A stretch of 64,000 nucleotides of DNA. Origin: an uncultured Aquimarina sp. GTDB taxonomy: Bacteria > Bacteroidota > Bacteroidia > Flavobacteriales > Flavobacteriaceae. Location: positions 372,001 through 436,000 of the forward strand of contig NZ_CANMED010000007.1 of NCBI RefSeq assembly GCF_947496855.1. Reading direction: 5' to 3'. Within the stretch, counting starts at the first letter, position 1. Every line of letters begins with the position of its first letter. Shown piece after piece: positions 61,908 to 64,000 of the stretch. Below the pieces are notes generated by a model. It saw only the letters and a program-made list of their open reading frames with translations, was not told where the DNA came from and did no database searches. Position numbers and translations under genes: made by a program.

Positions 61908-63125
61908 ATGAAAAAGCGTGTTTTATATATAATTAGTATTGTTATTATTCTTATTGGTATCATAAGTTATTTTACTTTACATCGAAAAGAATCAAGCTAT
62001 ACAAACGAATATATAGAGATTACTCCGATTGCTACTCACATTAATGGAATGGACTTTATAGATTCTGCTACTTGCATAGAATGTCATGCTCAAATAGTGA
62101 AAGATCATTATAAAACAGCGCATTTTAATTCTTTCCAACCAGCAAATAAACAGACTATTAAGAGTAGTTTCGAAAAAGATAAAAACACCTTAAACCTTGG
62201 TGACAAGGTTACTTTTAACTTTACAGAAAAAGACTCTGGTTTCTATCAAGAACCCATATTTAATAATCAAAACACCCCTTTTTACTCCGCTAAAATGGAT
62301 ATTGTAGTAGGTTCTGGTACAAAAGGGCAATCTTATTTAATGTGGAACAACAATAATTTGCTCCAATTACAAGCTTCTTATTTCACTCCTACCAATAGCT
62401 GGATCAATAGTCCAGGTGCTCCAGATCAATTAGCACCCGCAAGACCCGTATTAGAGCGTTGTCTAGAATGTCATACTACATACGCACAGAATATTTCTGG
62501 AAGCAAAAACGGCAGCAAATTTCATAAAAAAAACTTAGTATATGGTATTGATTGTCAACGTTGTCACGGCCCAGTGAAAAAACACATAGTACATCATAAA
62601 CAAAACCCAAATGATAAAATTGCTAAACATATTATAAAATATAGTTCTTTATCACGCCAACAAAGACTAGATGCTTGCGCACTTTGCCATTCTGGTTTAA
62701 GAACAGAAACTACAGAACGTGCATTTTCTTTTGCAATTGGAGATACGCTAAAAAAATTTTCATCCCCCGATTACGATGAATCTAGTTTAGAAGATCTTGA
62801 TGTACACGGCAATCAATACGGCTTACTAAAAGCTAGTAAATGTTTTACAAATAGTAATTCTCTTAACTGCACTACTTGTCATAATCCTCACAAAAAAGAA
62901 AGAGGAAATATTTCTTCATTTAATCAAAAATGTATGGATTGCCATACAACAATATCAAAACCTATCAATTGCTCTGGTAACAAAGAGGAAATTAAAAAAA
63001 CGAGAAATAATTGCATCCAATGCCACATGCCCTTAGTAAAAAGCAAAACGATGAAAATACAAATCCCTGATGGGGATGAAGTTTCCGTTGATGTAAGAAC
63101 ACACCTAATAGGAATCTATAAGTAG
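61908..63125 (+). CDS. Seven-heme c-type cytochrome
   Basis: The 405-residue protein has one N-terminal membrane or signal helix (5-23) and seven CxxCH sites beginning at C56, C185, C216, C257, C321, C342 and C369. The pattern, with a long gap between heme 1 and 2, fits cytochrome c554/NrfA-like multiheme proteins that carry electrons or reduce nitrogen or sulfur compounds in the periplasm. No catalytic CxxCK site was seen. It follows the TPR regulator by 49 bases and may be under its control. Substrate unknown. Confidence 0.9.
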   Translation: MKKRVLYIISIVIILIGIISYFTLHRKESSYTNEYIEITPIATHINGMDFIDSATCIECHAQIVKDHYKTAHFNSFQPANKQTIKSSFEKDKNTLNLGDKVTFNFTEKDSGFYQEPIFNNQNTPFYSAKMDIVVGSGTKGQSYLMWNNNNLLQLQASYFTPTNSWINSPGAPDQLAPARPVLERCLECHTTYAQNISGSKNGSKFHKKNLVYGIDCQRCHGPVKKHIVHHKQNPNDKIAKHIIKYSSLSRQQRLDACALCHSGLRTETTERAFSFAIGDTLKKFSSPDYDESSLEDLDVHGNQYGLLKASKCFTNSNSLNCTTCHNPHKKERGNISSFNQKCMDCHTTISKPINCSGNKEEIKKTRNNCIQCHMPLVKSKTMKIQIPDGDEVSVDVRTHLIGIYK

Positions 63126-63145
63126 AAGGATGAATTAAAGAATAT

Positions 63146-63505
63146 TTAATCAAAAAAACTAAGTGCCCAGTCCTCAGCTTCATTAAGCTCTTTAAAAAAA
63201 GTAAAGGCTTCGTTCCACAATGGTTGCTCTTGCATGGCTCTCTTTATTTCTTCAGGATTTTCAGAAACAATGGCAAAACCAATCATATTTTTTAATATCC
63301 GTCCACTGTAAACATTTAGGTCTATATCATGAGGATATTTTCTATGAGTAATAAATATGAAATTCTTTCCTTTATAAATTGCTTCAAGATGATCCGTAAT
63401 TTCTCCTGCCGTTTCCATTGTAATGGAAGAAGCTACTTTCATTACTAAAATAGCATGAGTTTCTTTAAAAATAAGATTACAATATGACAGTTCGATCTCT
63501 TTCAT
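63146..63505 (-). CDS. SpoIIAA/STAS-like protein
   Basis: The 119-residue soluble protein has an alternating strand-helix pattern (FKETHAILVMKVASSITMETAG, IYKGKNFIFITHRK) typical of the SpoIIAA-like STAS fold. No clear phosphorylatable Ser motif was identified. It is convergent with the cytochrome gene, 20 bases away. Function unknown. Confidence 0.65.
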   Translation of the reverse strand: MKEIELSYCNLIFKETHAILVMKVASSITMETAGEITDHLEAIYKGKNFIFITHRKYPHDIDLNVYSGRILKNMIGFAIVSENPEEIKRAMQEQPLWNEAFTFFKELNEAEDWALSFFD

Positions 63506-63617
63506 TCTGTTTATTACAGATGTAAATATAATCTTATTTTTTTTTCCTAAGTTGAATTAATCCTATCCCAATTCTACCATAAACAGTAAATAAAATTATT
63601 AATCCATTAAAGAATTA

Positions 63618-63649
63618 TTGTTAGCCGGAATAATTTAATATTATATTTG
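63618..63649 (+). promoter_or_regulatory. Promoter candidate upstream of trxA
   Basis: TTG (63618-63620), 21 bases and TATATTTG (63642-63649) fit the consensus with a slightly long spacer. A second -7 box, TAATTTTG, stands at 63721-63728, nearer to the gene but without a matching TTG. Confidence 0.55.
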
Positions 63650-63768
63650 GTATCAGGAAATTCAATAACCCCATAGCCAAAACAAATATTATCACTGTAA
63701 GCTTTGGGAGAATTATTGACTAATTTTGTGAGATTAAAACTGAATAAGAATTTAAACAATAAATAATT

Positions 63769-64000
63769 ATGGCATTAGAAATAACAGATGCTACTTTTGA
63801 TGAAGTGGTACTTAAAAGCGATAAACCTGTATTAGTTGATTTTTGGGCAGCATGGTGTGGTCCTTGTAGAATGGTAGGTCCAATCATTGAGCAAATCAGT
63901 GAAGAATATGACGGGAAAGCAGTTGTAGGTAAAGTTGATGTGGATGCTAACCAAGAATTCGCTGCTAAATATGGTGTAAGAAACATCCCAACTGTTCTAG
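63769..64000 (+). CDS. trxA: Thioredoxin (5' part, runs off the window)
   Basis: The first 77 codons are present. The active site is FWAAWCGPCRM and the conserved DVDANQEFAAKYGVRNIPTV block with the cis-Pro follows. The window ends in the codon after PTVL, so about 28 residues are missing. This is the cytoplasmic thioredoxin that reduces disulfides in ribonucleotide reductase and other proteins. The start ATG at 63769 is the only reasonable one. Confidence 0.95.
   Translation, partial: MALEITDATFDEVVLKSDKPVLVDFWAAWCGPCRMVGPIIEQISEEYDGKAVVGKVDVDANQEFAAKYGVRNIPTVL

Noticed and set aside
1-64000. tRNA, rRNA, CRISPR, insertion sequence or prophage
   Set aside because: No cloverleaf with a CCA-type end, no rRNA block, no regular spacer array, and no transposase, integrase or capsid gene was found on either strand by eye.

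Overview
The window is AT-rich chromosomal DNA from a Bacteroidota bacterium, almost certainly a marine member of the Flavobacteriaceae. The evidence is gene content and style: an S16 protein with a long Ala/Glu-rich tail, a DNA polymerase III alpha subunit with a fused DnaQ-type exonuclease, mevalonate-pathway genes next to a UbiA prenyltransferase, many 'SC-NDD'-type lipoproteins, no obvious Shine-Dalgarno sites, and several promoters of the Bacteroidota type (TTG near -33, TAnnTTTG near -7). I cannot name the species. No tRNA, rRNA, CRISPR array, insertion sequence or phage was seen.

Region by region. (1) 255-5505 is a compact arsenosugar-type operon: AhpD-like protein, radical SAM ArsS, two DUF2064 transferases, a rhodanese, purine nucleoside phosphorylase and the arsenite methyltransferase ArsM. 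It is closed by a perfect bidirectional hairpin shared with an Old Yellow Enzyme gene. A DUF547 protein and a TIGR04283-type glycosyltransferase follow (7017-8468). (2) 8493-11214 holds a membrane-anchored AraC regulator and three secreted proteins, one of them YceI-like. (3) 11421-12887 encodes an AraC-type regulator fused to a complete BLUF blue-light sensor domain. (4) 13109-18641 is a thioredoxin-like lipoprotein or secreted protein followed by a polymorphic-toxin locus: a surface lipoprotein with a C-terminal HHIVEQ nuclease-like domain and at least three probable immunity genes. (5) 18642-20426 is an accessory, repeat-rich stretch with a conserved hypothetical gene, TTCGAAG repeats, a broken double-glycine peptide precursor gene and a palindromic repeat element. 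(6) 20427-25287 carries envelope genes (Omp85-like barrel, GH113-like hydrolase, transporter-like barrel with the remnant of a second copy, DUF547). (7) 25611-28553 is a flavoprotein/membrane ferredoxin pair. (8) 28633-35459 has a histidine kinase and a five- or six-gene glycosyltransferase operon. (9) 35519-42370 has a pseudouridine synthase with an altered active-site motif, a nitrilase, and the mevalonate/prenyltransferase group with TspO and TetR. (10) 42473-50247 is mostly housekeeping (BaiN-like flavoprotein, GDPD, glutaryl-CoA dehydrogenase-like enzyme, TrmN6, RimM, S16). (11) 50591-57850 has lipoproteins and dnaE. (12) 58122-63125 has a lipoprotein of the cholesterol-dependent cytolysin family divergent from a TPR/LuxR-like regulator and a seven-heme cytochrome c. 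The window ends inside trxA.

The most unusual items are the AraC-BLUF fusion, the CDC-like lipoprotein with a shared regulatory region, the lipoprotein-anchored polymorphic toxin with stacked immunity genes, and the Cys-rich leader-peptide gene broken by one in-frame TAA codon.
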